Source: Gymnopilus junonius
Lineage: Eukaryota; Basidiomycota; Agaricomycetes; Agaricales; Galerinaceae
Reading direction: 5' to 3'
Assembly: GCA_015501075.1 (NCBI GenBank)
Contig: JADNYJ010000121.1
Location: 1 to 64,000 of the forward strand
Length of the DNA stretch: 64,000 bases
Part shown: positions 22,907-33,032 of the stretch, piece after piece
Layout: each line of letters begins with the position of its first letter
How positions within the stretch are numbered: position 1 is the stretch's first letter
Notes under the pieces: model-generated
What the model was told of the DNA's origin: nothing
Databases searched by the model: none
Seen by the model: only the letters and a program-made list of their open reading frames with translations
Position numbers and translations under genes: made by a program

Positions 22907-23836
22907 CAAGTTTCATAGTAGTTTTACCTGTACCATTGCATTGATACACATGGCTTTATTTGCTTGAATATGTATCCTGGTGAATAAGACAATGAAGCCA
23001 CCTCAGGTGCATTTTTGAGCTGCACCTTGAATGCATGGTGATCTCATGAATGCAGTGAGAAGACAGCCCAACTCAATGGTGAATTTTGCATACTGTGCCC
23101 TCCAAAAAACCTCAGTTGGGTCTTAGATAGGAGTAATAGCCTTCTATAAGTAATCTTGTAAAGCATAGTTGAGCAAAAGTCAATGCTTGCTGTGCTACAT
23201 GAAGTATGATGTAGGCATCATCTTAATGCACTTACCATGCCTTGTAGCAACATTGCTACCAAACTAATTTTTGTAACTTTTTTTTTTTCAATTTGGTCTT
23301 GAGTAAAGTTGTTTAGTCCAACATTCTTTGCTTTATTTTATGCTAATTGTCAGTATTTCCTTCTCCTAGCTCCCAAGATCCTCAAAAGAAAAATCAATGC
23401 ACTTGTTTTAGTGGGCCACTGCTTTGCGTGGCAGGACGATGCTTTTCCTGCTTTATGAAAGCAGTGGTAGAGCATTGGGAGAATGCTATATAGTTACTCT
23501 GTATTAATTATACTATAGTAAGATGTTGATTACAATAAAACAACACACACTTAGAGAAAAATCAGAAAATGGAGATAGTGGTGGGAGGGGCAGTGACATC
23601 AGATCCTACAACCACACCATGTGCAACCATATTGTGATGAATGGGGTTGGCATTAGTAAGTCCATTATCATAGATGCACAATACCCTGTCTTATTGAGTG
23701 ATTTATTGTACTTGAACTTCTGATATCAATTGTTGCTTATCTGGGTCTGTAAAACATTTATAATACAAAGATGCAATCCACAATATATCTGTGTGAATGG
23801 CTACAATAGAAACCCACATCAGAGAGCTCAAGAATT
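22907..23836. other. Intergenic, AT-rich, with one hairpin
   Basis: No gene. A hairpin at 23416-23467 pairs CCACTGCTTT with AAAGCAGTGG. The 3' end of the KDZ/TET unit may lie here, but no terminal inverted repeat was matched. Confidence 0.4.
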
Positions 23837-24419
23837 AGTGTTTGAGAGTTAGCTTAGTTAACTGGAAATTAACCAAGACCTAACCTGGCCCTACCTGCAA
23901 ATAACTGGACCATGGTTAGTGGTTAGCCTAGTTTGAACTTCAACTAACAGGTCTTTTTGCAGTTATGAGACTGGTAAGTGACTGATTAAGACCAGTTCAT
24001 GTGCATCCCTAATTCTACCCATCAAAACAACCCCAATATCATATTTTTAGGCCAAAAACGCATTAAGTTATGCTAAAAACTGTGAAATATCAGCCAAAAG
24101 AGTAGATTACTAGTTAAAAATTCATAACTCAGCCATTTCTTAACCAAATTTAATGTTATTGAGGTCGTTTTGAAGCTTACAAAAACTACAACAAGTTATC
24201 CTGAGTGACAAAGATGCAATTACCAATGGTTATAGCTGGTTATGACCTGTTTTTAATATTTCAGTCTTAACCTGTTAGTAACTGTGGTTAACAGTTTTTT
24301 GCAGTTATTTTCAGTCTGGTTAGGTTATTTTGGGTCTGGGAAGAAAGCCTAACCAGTCTTGGTTTCAGTTAGCCACCCTGGGACCCCAGAAACCAGACCT
24401 CACTAGACCTTCAAACACT
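23837..24419. mobile_element. Fold-back MITE-like element
   Basis: 583 bp with inverted ends AGTGTTTGA / TCAAACACT. Inside the ends the left arm (TTAACCAAGACCTAACC) pairs loosely with the right arm (GGTTAGGTTA...CTTGGTTTCAG). The sequence is dominated by TAACC/GGTTA motifs in both orientations. An imperfect 8-bp flank (CAAGAATT vs TGAGAATT, offset by two bases on the right) may be a degraded hAT-like duplication. No coding capacity. Confidence 0.45.
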
Positions 24420-24447
24420 ACTGAGAATTGCATCAGGGAGCTTGAGT

Positions 24448-24455
24448 CATCAAAG
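24448..24455. repeat. hAT target-site duplication, left (CATCAAAG)
   Basis: Exact 8-bp match to 25179-25186, the length expected for hAT elements. Confidence 0.92.
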
Positions 24456-25178
24456 TAAGGCTCCAACCATTTTCGTTTATTTACCATTTATAAACATTTT
24501 CTAGGGTTTTCTTTATCATTTAGTTTACGGAGCCCCAAAACAGTAAATAAATGTTTATAAATGGAAGTATATAGCCCTTATTCGGCATCATCAGCATACA
24601 GGACTCTAAGACATTGACATTCATGTATGTGCTAGAGGCCAGTATGGCCCTCATTGCCATGAGCAATGAAAAAGAACTAAGAAAGGAGAAGGCGGGGTAT
24701 TCCAGTACCCCTACCATGATCTCTCAATTCTGAGCCACAGCACTCAATATTTACTAATGGTTTTAGGTGCACAGCATTGAATTTCCTGTCATTGCAAAGA
24801 TGGCTCAGGATATTCTTGTTATTCCGGCCACTGGCACCTCTGTTGAACACCTTTTCTTGAAGTCTCATCATCTTTGTACTGATATGTGCTCATCACTTCA
24901 AGCTCCAATGATTACTAAGGCTATGCTTTCAAAGTTGTGGATTAAGGACAGTCTTTTCAAGGTTAAATAATGGCTCAGTCTTCATGGCAGCTGCTTCTGT
25001 GACTTGTTGTGATAGTCTACTTGTAGTATATAGCCTTCTGAACCTGTTCCATGCCTATAAAAATATTCCGAATTAAATACTATTTAATAACTGTTTAAAA
25101 TGGTATTAAACTGTTTATTTACTGTTTCCATTTAGTTTACCAAGATTTGTAAATGAAAACTAAATGGTTGGAGCCTTA
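24456..25178 (+). mobile_element. Short hAT element with perfect ends
   Basis: 723 bp bounded by 17-bp inverted repeats starting TAAGGCTCCAACCATTT and flanked by the exact 8-bp duplication CATCAAAG. It keeps only the C-terminal dimerisation part of a hAT transposase (24767-24970), so it is an internally deleted, non-autonomous copy. It sits in the repeat zone between the fold-back element and the palindrome clusters. Confidence 0.92.
24767..24970 (+). pseudogene. hAT transposase C-terminal dimerisation domain remnant
   Basis: About 67 codons with the typical hAT C-terminal pattern: FPVIAKMAQDILVIPATGTS (the conserved A..IL.IP.TS block), then a segment matching the SVER-F block with VEHLF, and LQAPMITKAMLSKLWI. 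Normally about 80 residues close a 600-800 residue enzyme; the BED finger and the RNase H-like catalytic part are absent. Ends at TAA 24968-24970. Confidence 0.75.
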
Positions 25179-25186
25179 CATCAAAG
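25179..25186. repeat. hAT target-site duplication, right (CATCAAAG)
   Basis: Exact copy of 24448-24455. Confidence 0.92.
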
Positions 25187-25572
25187 ATCTTGAGAAATAA
25201 ACAGCAGTGATTCACTAAGAGAATTTGACTTTGCAGTTCAAAAATTTTGCACTTAATAACCACATAATGGAGTTAGGGGACTTCACCAGAGTGCTTGAGA
25301 ACCACATCAATTTCTTTGATAACCACATATCAGTAGGTTGTTAAAAGCAAGTAACCTTCTAGTTTATTACATTGAGACACACCTATGGAATGAGGTTACC
25401 AGAAGCAAATTTTGTCTTTCATATAACCTGAATATCAAGATTGATGAAAGAATTTCCTCATATTGTGGGTGACCTTTCCAAAATAGGCAGTGTATGGAAT
25501 GGGATGGAAGTATTCCCTGCACCTCCCAGATGCTCATACTATATTTACATGACCTAGTTGATTTGTTTATGT

Positions 25573-26122
25573 AATCAGTTCCAAAACCCCGATTACTTAG
25601 CCATCAACTGCTATGCTTATATAATTGGGTTTTCAGACATGATTACTTAAGCAGGCTCAATAATGAGAACAATTAAGTAATCGGGTCAAAAAACCCAATT
25701 ACTTAAGCAAACCACTTGATAAATATAATTAAGCAATTGGGTACAGTGCTGCCACCTTGTATGGGAGTAGCATTTCTGAATTCAAGGATGTCTGTCCATT
25801 TAAATTCATTTGACAGGAAAGTGTTTATATGCCACTCAACACTACCACAGTTCCAGTCAAGCACAGCAATGATGACCTTTGTTTTAAATTGTTCAGTTTT
25901 GTCTGCTTTGTTGCAGATGAAATGGCATCAAATACCAATCTGAGTAAAGTATACATTTATTATCTAGGCAAAATTTATATTTGTCAATACAATCATACTG
26001 GACAATACAATTACCAAGTATCCAATGGCTAGTTAATTATAAGTCACCCTAATTATAGATAAATCACTTAAACACCAATAAATTGCTTAAGTAATCGGGT
26101 TTTTGGACTTGATTACTTAAGC
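25573..26122. repeat. Cluster of AAGTAATCGGG-type palindromes
   Basis: About five copies of a 30-35-bp imperfect palindrome, consensus TTAAGTAATCGGGTTTTT plus GATTACTTAAG, at about 25,573-25,606, 25,620-25,655, 25,672-25,710, 25,722-25,745 and 26,088-26,122. A diverged direct duplication of flanking sequence also occurs here (25,790-25,890 resembles 26,225-26,330). Non-coding; possibly subterminal repeats of a lost element. Confidence 0.55.
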
Positions 26123-26329
26123 TAAATAATTGATGGATATGAATGTAGCAAAGTAATCATGTTCAGCATACCAACCTACCCACCTTACCTGTAAATAGAA
26201 ATGCTGAACCCAACAAGGATTGTCCACCTGACAAGAATATTTGATATGTCCACTCACTGACACTACATTTCCAATCAAGCACAACAAGGATGACCTTCAT
26301 CTTCAATTACAGCATAGATAAAACCTATG

Positions 26330-26940
26330 TGCTATATAATAACACCTACTAACCCACCCCACACTGGATTGATAGAACATTTCACTTAAACAAAGGTCAG
26401 GGTGTTACTATAACACAATTGTCCCAGAAAGCATGATTACCAAGCATTCTGGCTAATAAAAATCCTGGCCAATTATAGCCACCTCAGCTAAACAGCCAGC
26501 AAATGCCCAGCAAGAATGTAAAAATAAAACACAAAGGAATGTAGATCAAATATAAAATACAGGAATTACACATTATAGTCATTTACAAACTAAAACTATA
26601 GTGCAAGCACACAGAATACAGTACAGCATCGCCACAGTGATCAGACTGGCCAGTTCTAATAATAGAAAGTACCGGATATGTCCCACCCAAGCACACCATT
26701 TGCTCTGATTGCAGAAATGTTGAGATGCTGTGTGATGGCCAGGCGTTTCATCAAGGTCCTCCTAAAAGAACGAAGTTTTACTTACATAAAAGCATCGTAA
26801 TTCATTATGAGCTGACTTGTCTTGCAGGAGCCTGTAGCCTAAGTGAGGGAGACCCTCGGGCTAGGTCCGTAATACCGTAAAAGCCACCAATATTTCCCTT
26901 GCATAATAATCCTTCCCGGAATAATGCAGTACCTCTCATT
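26330..26940. other. No gene seen
   Basis: AT-rich to mixed sequence with only short frames and no convincing repeat partner. Confidence 0.4.
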
Positions 26941-26968
26941 AATGTTGTGAAGCTGTAGTCACACACAT

Positions 26969-27106
26969 GAGGTTCTTAGAACCTCGTCTGTGCAAGTGCA
27001 GTTCAATGCCACAAGTATGTAAGCACACGAGGACAGATCGCACCTTGATTGTGCATCTACTTCTGCAGTTGAGCTGTAGTTGCACAGACGAGGTTATAAG
27101 AACCTC
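26969..27106. repeat. Inverted repeat made of two nested palindromes
   Basis: Arms of about 42 bp (26969-27009 and 27065-27106). Each arm begins with its own palindrome: GAGGTTCTTAGAACCTC is perfect on the left, and GAGGTTATAAGAACCTC lies on the right. The arms share TCTGTGCAA and a GCAGTTCA-like segment. About 55 bp lie between them. Confidence 0.7.
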
Positions 27107-27189
27107 GCGCAGGCATCCACTGAGGGCGTTCTCATTCATAAAATGTAGAATGTATGTAATTTATACTACTTACGATACAACGTACGTAT

Positions 27190-28262
27190 GAGATGATATA
27201 TCAAAAAACAAAAAGCGAAAATCCTCCATCTCGCCGTTGCAGGTGAGGAAGGAGGAGACGGACGGTACTGGCATGTCTGGCTGAACAGATCTGCCAAAGG
27301 GCCTTCAAGCAGCGGCAGCAGCTCATTAGACCCACAACAAGCAGCATGCAGGTCCTGAGGACCATGCATGAGCTTCAAAGCCACCATCTCACCTGCAAAG
27401 AGGAAGACGGCGGCGACGAAGAAGAATTGGCATGTCTGGTTGAACAGACGTGCCAGAGGTACGACAAGCTGCGGGAGCGACTCGTCAAACCTCTTGTGCA
27501 TGTAGAAAAGCAACATACAGAGGTGAAACCTCTACATGAGCTACGATGCTGCCGTCTCACGAGAGGGGCAGTGATGAAAAGAAAACTGGGTTATCTGGTT
27601 GAGCATACACCCCAGATGGCGAATGTTCAGCAGCAGCTGCACGTTCAAGCAGTCCCAACCCCAAAAACAGTGCCAGGCAAGGGGTTGAGCCCTTGCCTGG
27701 GTGAAGACCTCTGCGGCTCGCACTTGCAAGCGAGGGAGGCACGAAACCAGTGCATCTGCTCAACCAGATGCGCTGTTGGGCAAATGTGCCACTGCCGTGA
27801 CATGTTTGTGCCCGCCGTTCCATGAAAAAGGCACCTAGCAAGAGTTGTATAGGACATGAAACCTCCATCTCGCCCTTGCAAGCAAGGGAGGGGGAAAAAA
27901 CAGGGGCAACGGGTAGGAAATGGGGAATGGCAGCACGTGGTGGTCGAGGTATACCTATAGGAGGACGTAGGTAATTAGTTAGTAATGAAAAAAGAATAAA
28001 AGAAGAAAAAAAGGTCGTGAGCTCATCCCGCACCTTACCTGGGTGGAAATCAGGATGTCTGGATCATCCAGACGTACGAGGTGTCCGCACCCACCGCTGC
28101 CGCGACATGTTCAAGGCCGTCGTTCCACGAAAAAACCACCAGGCAGGGGTTAGACCCCATAACCAGGTGGAAGATCTCCACCTCGCATTTGCAAGCGAGG
28201 GAGGGGCAGAGATGGAGGCAGTGGCAGGAGGTGCTAACGATGAACCTGGGAAAGGGTGTGGA
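27190..28262. repeat. GC-rich array of palindromic units outside the left CACTA arm
   Basis: Diverged units built from several 25-35-bp palindromes. One type is CTCCATCTCGC...TTGCAAGCGAGGGAGG (near 27,227; 27,709; 27,861; 28,168). Another is GTCTGGTTGAACAGAC (27,268; 27,432; 27,593; 28,055). A third is GGCAAGGGGTTGAGCCCTTG (27,678; 28,143). A fourth starts CG(T/C)GACATGTT and continues to GTTCCA(T/C)GAAAAA (27,797; 28,104). The first type recurs at 48.8-49.5 kb. Long frames here follow the repeats and are not convincing proteins. Confidence 0.65.
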
Positions 28263-28268
28263 CACATG

Positions 28269-28788
28269 CACTGCGGGGGTTTACCAATATAGAGGGGTTT
28301 AATATTTGAGTTGACCAGGAGATTGAGCATTTCAAATACGCAAATCCATGCATAAAAATTTAGTATTTTAAATGCCCAACAATATATGCAAAATTTATCC
28401 ATTTGAAATCCTCATGACAATATCTAGGACTGAAGTAGCAGTTTGAGCCTTTCAAATGCAAATTTCCTCAGACTCGCCTTTCATATTTGAAATATGTCCG
28501 AAAAGAGATAATTATTTAGCATTTGAAACCCAGATTATTTGACCAGTGTGCCGAGTATTGCAAATCAAAGTGAACCTACGGAAATTTTCCGAATTTCAGA
28601 TACAGTGTGACATGCGGAATTTCTAAGGATGGGATTCTGTATTTCAAATGCTAAAGTTTTTAGCAGCAATCGCCCACTCATCGCCCACTCATCGCCCACT
28701 CATTGCCCGGTCAGTGCCCACAGCCACCTTGCCTGTGGGCACTTAGTTTTCAGCTGTCGCCCCTTGACTACCCATATACCACTTATAC
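28269..28788. repeat. Left terminal inverted arm of the CACTA-like element
   Basis: About 520 bp matching the reverse complement of 49710-50299. It contains about nine copies of a TTTCAAATGC/GCATTTGAAA motif and, at 28,668-28,705, a tandem TCGCCCACTCA repeat. CACTA elements bind their transposase through such subterminal repeats. Confidence 0.9.
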
Positions 28789-28861
28789 TCAACTCCTGCT
28801 CATGGACAATAGCAAGAAAAACATTCATTGATGAAAATATGTACAATTAAATAAATCCCTA

Positions 28862-31800
28862 TCACTCCATAAGAAAATCTGCCTGCAATGACTCAAGATA
28901 TGAAATGACTGCGACATTCATTTTTGCCATCAGCTTGGGCGACTGTCGATTGAACTGCATTTGATTACGCCACTGATGGCTGTTGAGAGGTACTGCATCC
29001 CCCGAAAGTATGGCATTGCAGTGGCGGATGAACCATTCCTCACATTCTTCAGTCCATGCATTGACATTGAGGCCACTGCCATTCCATATTGATGCTCGGG
29101 GCCACCAGGACATGATGGCTGTTTGGTCTAGAGCAAATTTATATGAGAAAGTGGATTAGAGACAGAACAAGATAACATACCGCTTTTCCAGTGTACACAT
29201 GGTAGGTGCCGCACATGAGATCCGAGATACTTTCTATTAGCTGATCATCCACCATATGGCGCCCGTTCTGATCTATGAAAACAGCCTGCTGTCCGTCAAG
29301 CGTGCTCTGAGATGGACCTTCAAAGACGACAAAATTTGGCAGAATCTCTCTGGCCAAACGAGCAACAATTCCTCCATAGCATAGAGCAATACAGCATTCG
29401 GGTGTGGAGAGAACAACTTCATCTCTGAGTGCCTCATACCATGCATAGTCCGCAAGATCAAACATATAATTAATATTGTAAGCACCAAGAAGAGGAGTTG
29501 AGGTTCGTGGAGGGAGGTTTCGAGGAAGAGACCTGGAAACAGGAGCGAGAGTGCGGAAAGGAATTCCATGGTCTACAAGATATTCGAGGACATCCAGTTC
29601 AGAAGGGCCCAGACATCGACGTATAATCTCCAAAGCAATCATCGGGTAAACAGCAATGTACCACAATCCTACTGCATCTTTCCGTGGGCGTAAGAGACAC
29701 TTTGGTATACCGTCAAAGTATCTGATTTCAATCCAAAAGTGGACTTCCTGGATGCATTTCAGTGCACAATTATTACCCAGGCTCAGATCCCAGTATTTCC
29801 CAGGCACATCGTGGAATGGTCGCTCAGAGGAAGAAAGTACGTGTAGAAAGTCAGCTACCAGAGGCTGTTCAGTTTCCGAGTTGGCAAGCCTATTTCCACC
29901 CATGGAATAGAGCACGGTTTTCCATGTTTTGAACCTGTGATTTCCGGTGTCTGCAAAATGGTCAGAAAGGCCAGCTTCGCGAGCCTCATCGGCCGTGTAG
30001 CCATAGCGGTAAAACATCAGTTCATCAAAGGTATCCTGTGTGGCAAGGGTTGGAATAGTTGATGCCAAAGGAGTAAGGGCAAGGACATCATCTCTCGAGG
30101 CCGTAAACAGATCCAAGTCATGATCCTCATCCTCTCTCAAAGCATCTTCAGAGTGGTGGCCATGGTCTTCCAAAGTATCTTTGGAGGTAACGATATCCTC
30201 GATGAGAGGTGCCAACTCCGACGCAGACATAGTAGGAGGTCCGTCAGCTGCAAGAAGCACAGAATCAGTACCCTTTTTGTTGATGTCTTCTCCTTGAGCC
30301 AATTTTGAAGGTGCGCCTGACATAATATCGTGCAGAATATGTTCGTCGACCTCCATATCTGAATCATGATTGAGGGCAATGGTAGTCAGAGATGGCAGAT
30401 GATCACAAGGGATTTCAATCGCAGTGCCAGGAACCGACCGAATGGAGGTTAACTCTTCGTCGGGGACTGGCTCTGCTTGACTATAAGGAGCAGAGTTCTT
30501 TGTGGCTGCTTGAGGAGCGGAAAACAGCTGGTTGGAAGGTATAAAGGGAGAAAAGTCATCAGACTCTGAGTCCGAGTCCCATTCCTTCTGATTAGACGTG
30601 AAAGTCTCTTTGTCTTCATTTGGATCGAAACTCCATTCAGAGCAGCAATCCCATTCCTTGTCGAATGAGTCAAAGAATTTCTGATCATTTGGGATGGTGG
30701 CCCATTCCTGCTCAATCTGTCCTTGGGTCATGATTGTGCGAACACGAAAACCCGAGTTGTCTGCCTTTTCCCAAGTATAAACTTTTGGTCCTCGCTTTCC
30801 CAGTGTAGGCTTATGAACTTGCTGTTTTAAGGAGTGGAGATGCTCAGCTCTCTTTGCCTGAGTCTCCTTGAGCCGCCGAAGTGCATGGTTTTCTTTGCGC
30901 CACTGAAAGAAGGCGCGCATTGTCTCTCCTGGACGCTGATGAGTATTAGGCTTTACCAGAGGAAAAGAGTCGAGGGAAACGCTAGGAAAATGAGTGGCTG
31001 GCCTTGTCAAGCTGGAAATATTCTGGCTTGCACGGAGCTGCGGAATAAGTGGTCAGGCCCATGACAATGAATTATTGAGGGTGAAAGGAGGGCGACCCCA
31101 GAATAGCCAAATCGGAATCTGGGCTTCAATCATGTGAGGCACCAATACAGCCCATGCACATGTAGTCACATCGACAATACACCCCAGGTGCTTTATATGA
31201 GGACTGACGAAGGGCTCGATGCATCGAATCCACTCTCGATGGACATTTATGCCAGCATTTTCGAAGACTGTGGCCAATGAAATATTAAAGTGTGGATTGG
31301 AAGGGTCGACCTGACAAAGGGTAATGAGAAAGGCCATGTAGCTCATGTATATGACAAAAGTGCTAATAGATTCTGTAATGGTGGTATGTGCTGCCACCTC
31401 ACTCTTGTGCACTTCAAAATATCCAAAGGACCCAGGCTTCTCGGGGACGTTCCAAAGACCTTTAGATCGGGGGCAGGTCTTGAACACATGTACAGACAAT
31501 GCATGAGCAGCAGCCCGTGATGTCTGCTCAAAATTTTTCCAAAGTTTCTGGACCTTGCGGGGAAGATGCCAGCCATATCTATCATGTTCAAGATGCATCT
31601 GGTCTATGGGGGTCCCAAACCATGATTTGAAAGGACCGATGAGGGGAGCAGCAGGTAGGAATGCCAGATATGGATATGAGGCCAGCGACCAGCGGCAGTT
31701 GCGGCACTCAGATGGCAATGACAACAGGGAGGAGTTGGAAGGAGGATGGATCTGTGGAGGAGGATTACGTGAATTGGGAGAGGTGAAATAGAGGCCAGAG

Positions 31801-31990
31801 TTAGAAAATTCGAATTCGGCGGAAAATGACCGTGCAGGCTGAGGCCAAGAAGCTATCAGAAGCACGTAGTGAGTATGGATAAAAAATGCCAAACAGTGCA
31901 CATACTCATGATGTCCAATGGTAGTGTATAGGATAGAGATCGGGCAAAGGAAAGGCCAAGAATGCCAAAGTTTTCATCACAAAACCTGCA
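28862..31990 (-). pseudogene. Large CACTA-linked protein of unknown function (broken)
   Basis: Reads outward toward the left arm. Exons on the minus strand: about 31,975-31,906 (ends LDIM), 31,852-29,181 and 29,127-28,862, with 53-nt introns at 31,905-31,853 and 29,180-29,128. The protein is about 1,000 residues: SWPQPARS, a tryptophan-rich segment (FKSWFGTPIDQ, WHLPRKVQKLWKNF), a helical hydrophobic part, an acidic disordered middle, and a conserved C-terminal half (YRYGYTADEAREAG, CCIALCYGGIVARLAREILP, SWWPRASIWNGSGLN). It resembles a widespread Agaricomycete hypothetical protein found near transposons; no enzyme motif is visible. Breaks: in-frame TGA at 31053-31055, and exon 3 joins out of phase by one base. 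The start is inferred. Confidence 0.6.
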
Positions 31991-32357
31991 AAGAAGTTCA
32001 AATCAGTGGTCGAGGAGTCCAGAAAATCTGAGTAACTGGCACCAACTTTGCCGTTACACAACATGCAAAGCTCGCCAGAAAAAGTCCACAAAATGATGAG
32101 TGAGGAGAGGTCTACTTTGCTGTTACACAACACGCAAAGCCGACAGATAGGGACTGGGTACACAACACGCGAAGCTGACAGATAGGGACCAGGAAGAGAG
32201 AAAAAAGTTGAAGGTTGACTTGTCTACTTTGCTGTTACACAACATGCAAAGCCGACAGATAGGGACTGGGTACAATGCGAAGCCGACAGATAGGGACCAG
32301 GATAGATATGACAGAGAGAAAAAAAGTCGACTTTGCCATTACACAACCTGCAAAGTC
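31973..32357. repeat. Left cluster of CTTTGC...GCAAAG palindromes
   Basis: Copies at 32047-32075, 32109-32140, 32226-32256 and 32329-32357, each CTTTGC(C/T)GTTACACAAC then TGCAAAG or CGCAAAG, plus partial copies at 31,973-31,996 and 32,160-32,178. They are interleaved with CCGACAGATAGGGAC repeats. They lie directly upstream of the minus-strand CACTA-linked gene, in the opposite orientation to the right cluster. Confidence 0.85.
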
Positions 32358-32544
32358 GATTCTGGAGAGGAGATGTAGCAACTTGAACTGCTGTCGACCG
32401 CACAGGATAACAGGGAGCAGCCAAACAATCTGCAGCCAAACAGCCTGCAGCCAAACAGGAGACCACCAAATACAGATCTGATTCCAACTCCGCATCATCG
32501 CGTCATCGCCAACAATTCTCCCTCTCCTTCCTCATTTTCAGGTG

Positions 32545-32840
32545 CCCAATTCATATGGATTGCTCCGATGAATCAGGGCCAATGCTCTATGCTTCCTCCT
32601 CTGGCTCATGTCCCAACCAAGACCCAGGATTCGTATGCAGTGCTGTGACGAATCTTGCACTCATTATTTCTGCCCTCTTTGGTCCTCTTTCACCAGCTCA
32701 TGTCTCAACCAAGACCCAGGATTTGTACGCAGTGCTGCGACGAATCTCACGGCCAATTTTCTATGCTCTTTGGTTCTCTTTCACTGGCCCATGCCTCTAC
32801 TAAGACCTAGGATTCGTACGGAGTGCTCCAATGAATCTGT
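32545..32840. repeat. Left cluster of GATTCAT...ATGAATC palindromes
   Basis: Four copies at 32545-32580, 32628-32655, 32719-32748 and 32811-32840, the last three in a roughly 92-bp tandem repeat (each preceded by CCAAGACCCAGGA or a variant). The first copy, ATTCATATGGATTGCTCC, is the reverse complement of the right-side consensus. Confidence 0.8.
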
Positions 32841-33032
32841 CAGTCATTTTCAACTCAGATATTTTCCTTGTTCCTTATACTTCTAATGCAAACTTGCATT
32901 CCTTGATGGTACGTTTTATGAGCACTCTGTAGATGTTAATGCTGGATCTAATCAGGAATATAGAATTACGCCTTCCTTCTCCTTCTCGCCTAGCCTTCCC
33001 CTTGCGGTCTGAACAGCTTTCTCGAACCCTCA

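Noticed and set aside
16500..23300. Terminal inverted repeats and 8-bp duplication for the KDZ/TET unit
   Set aside because: Expected for KDZ elements, but no matching pair of ends was found by eye on the two flanks.
27346..27825. 159-codon open frame on the plus strand
   Set aside because: It follows the palindromic repeat units, and the other frames and strand are equally open. The repetitive sequence explains it.
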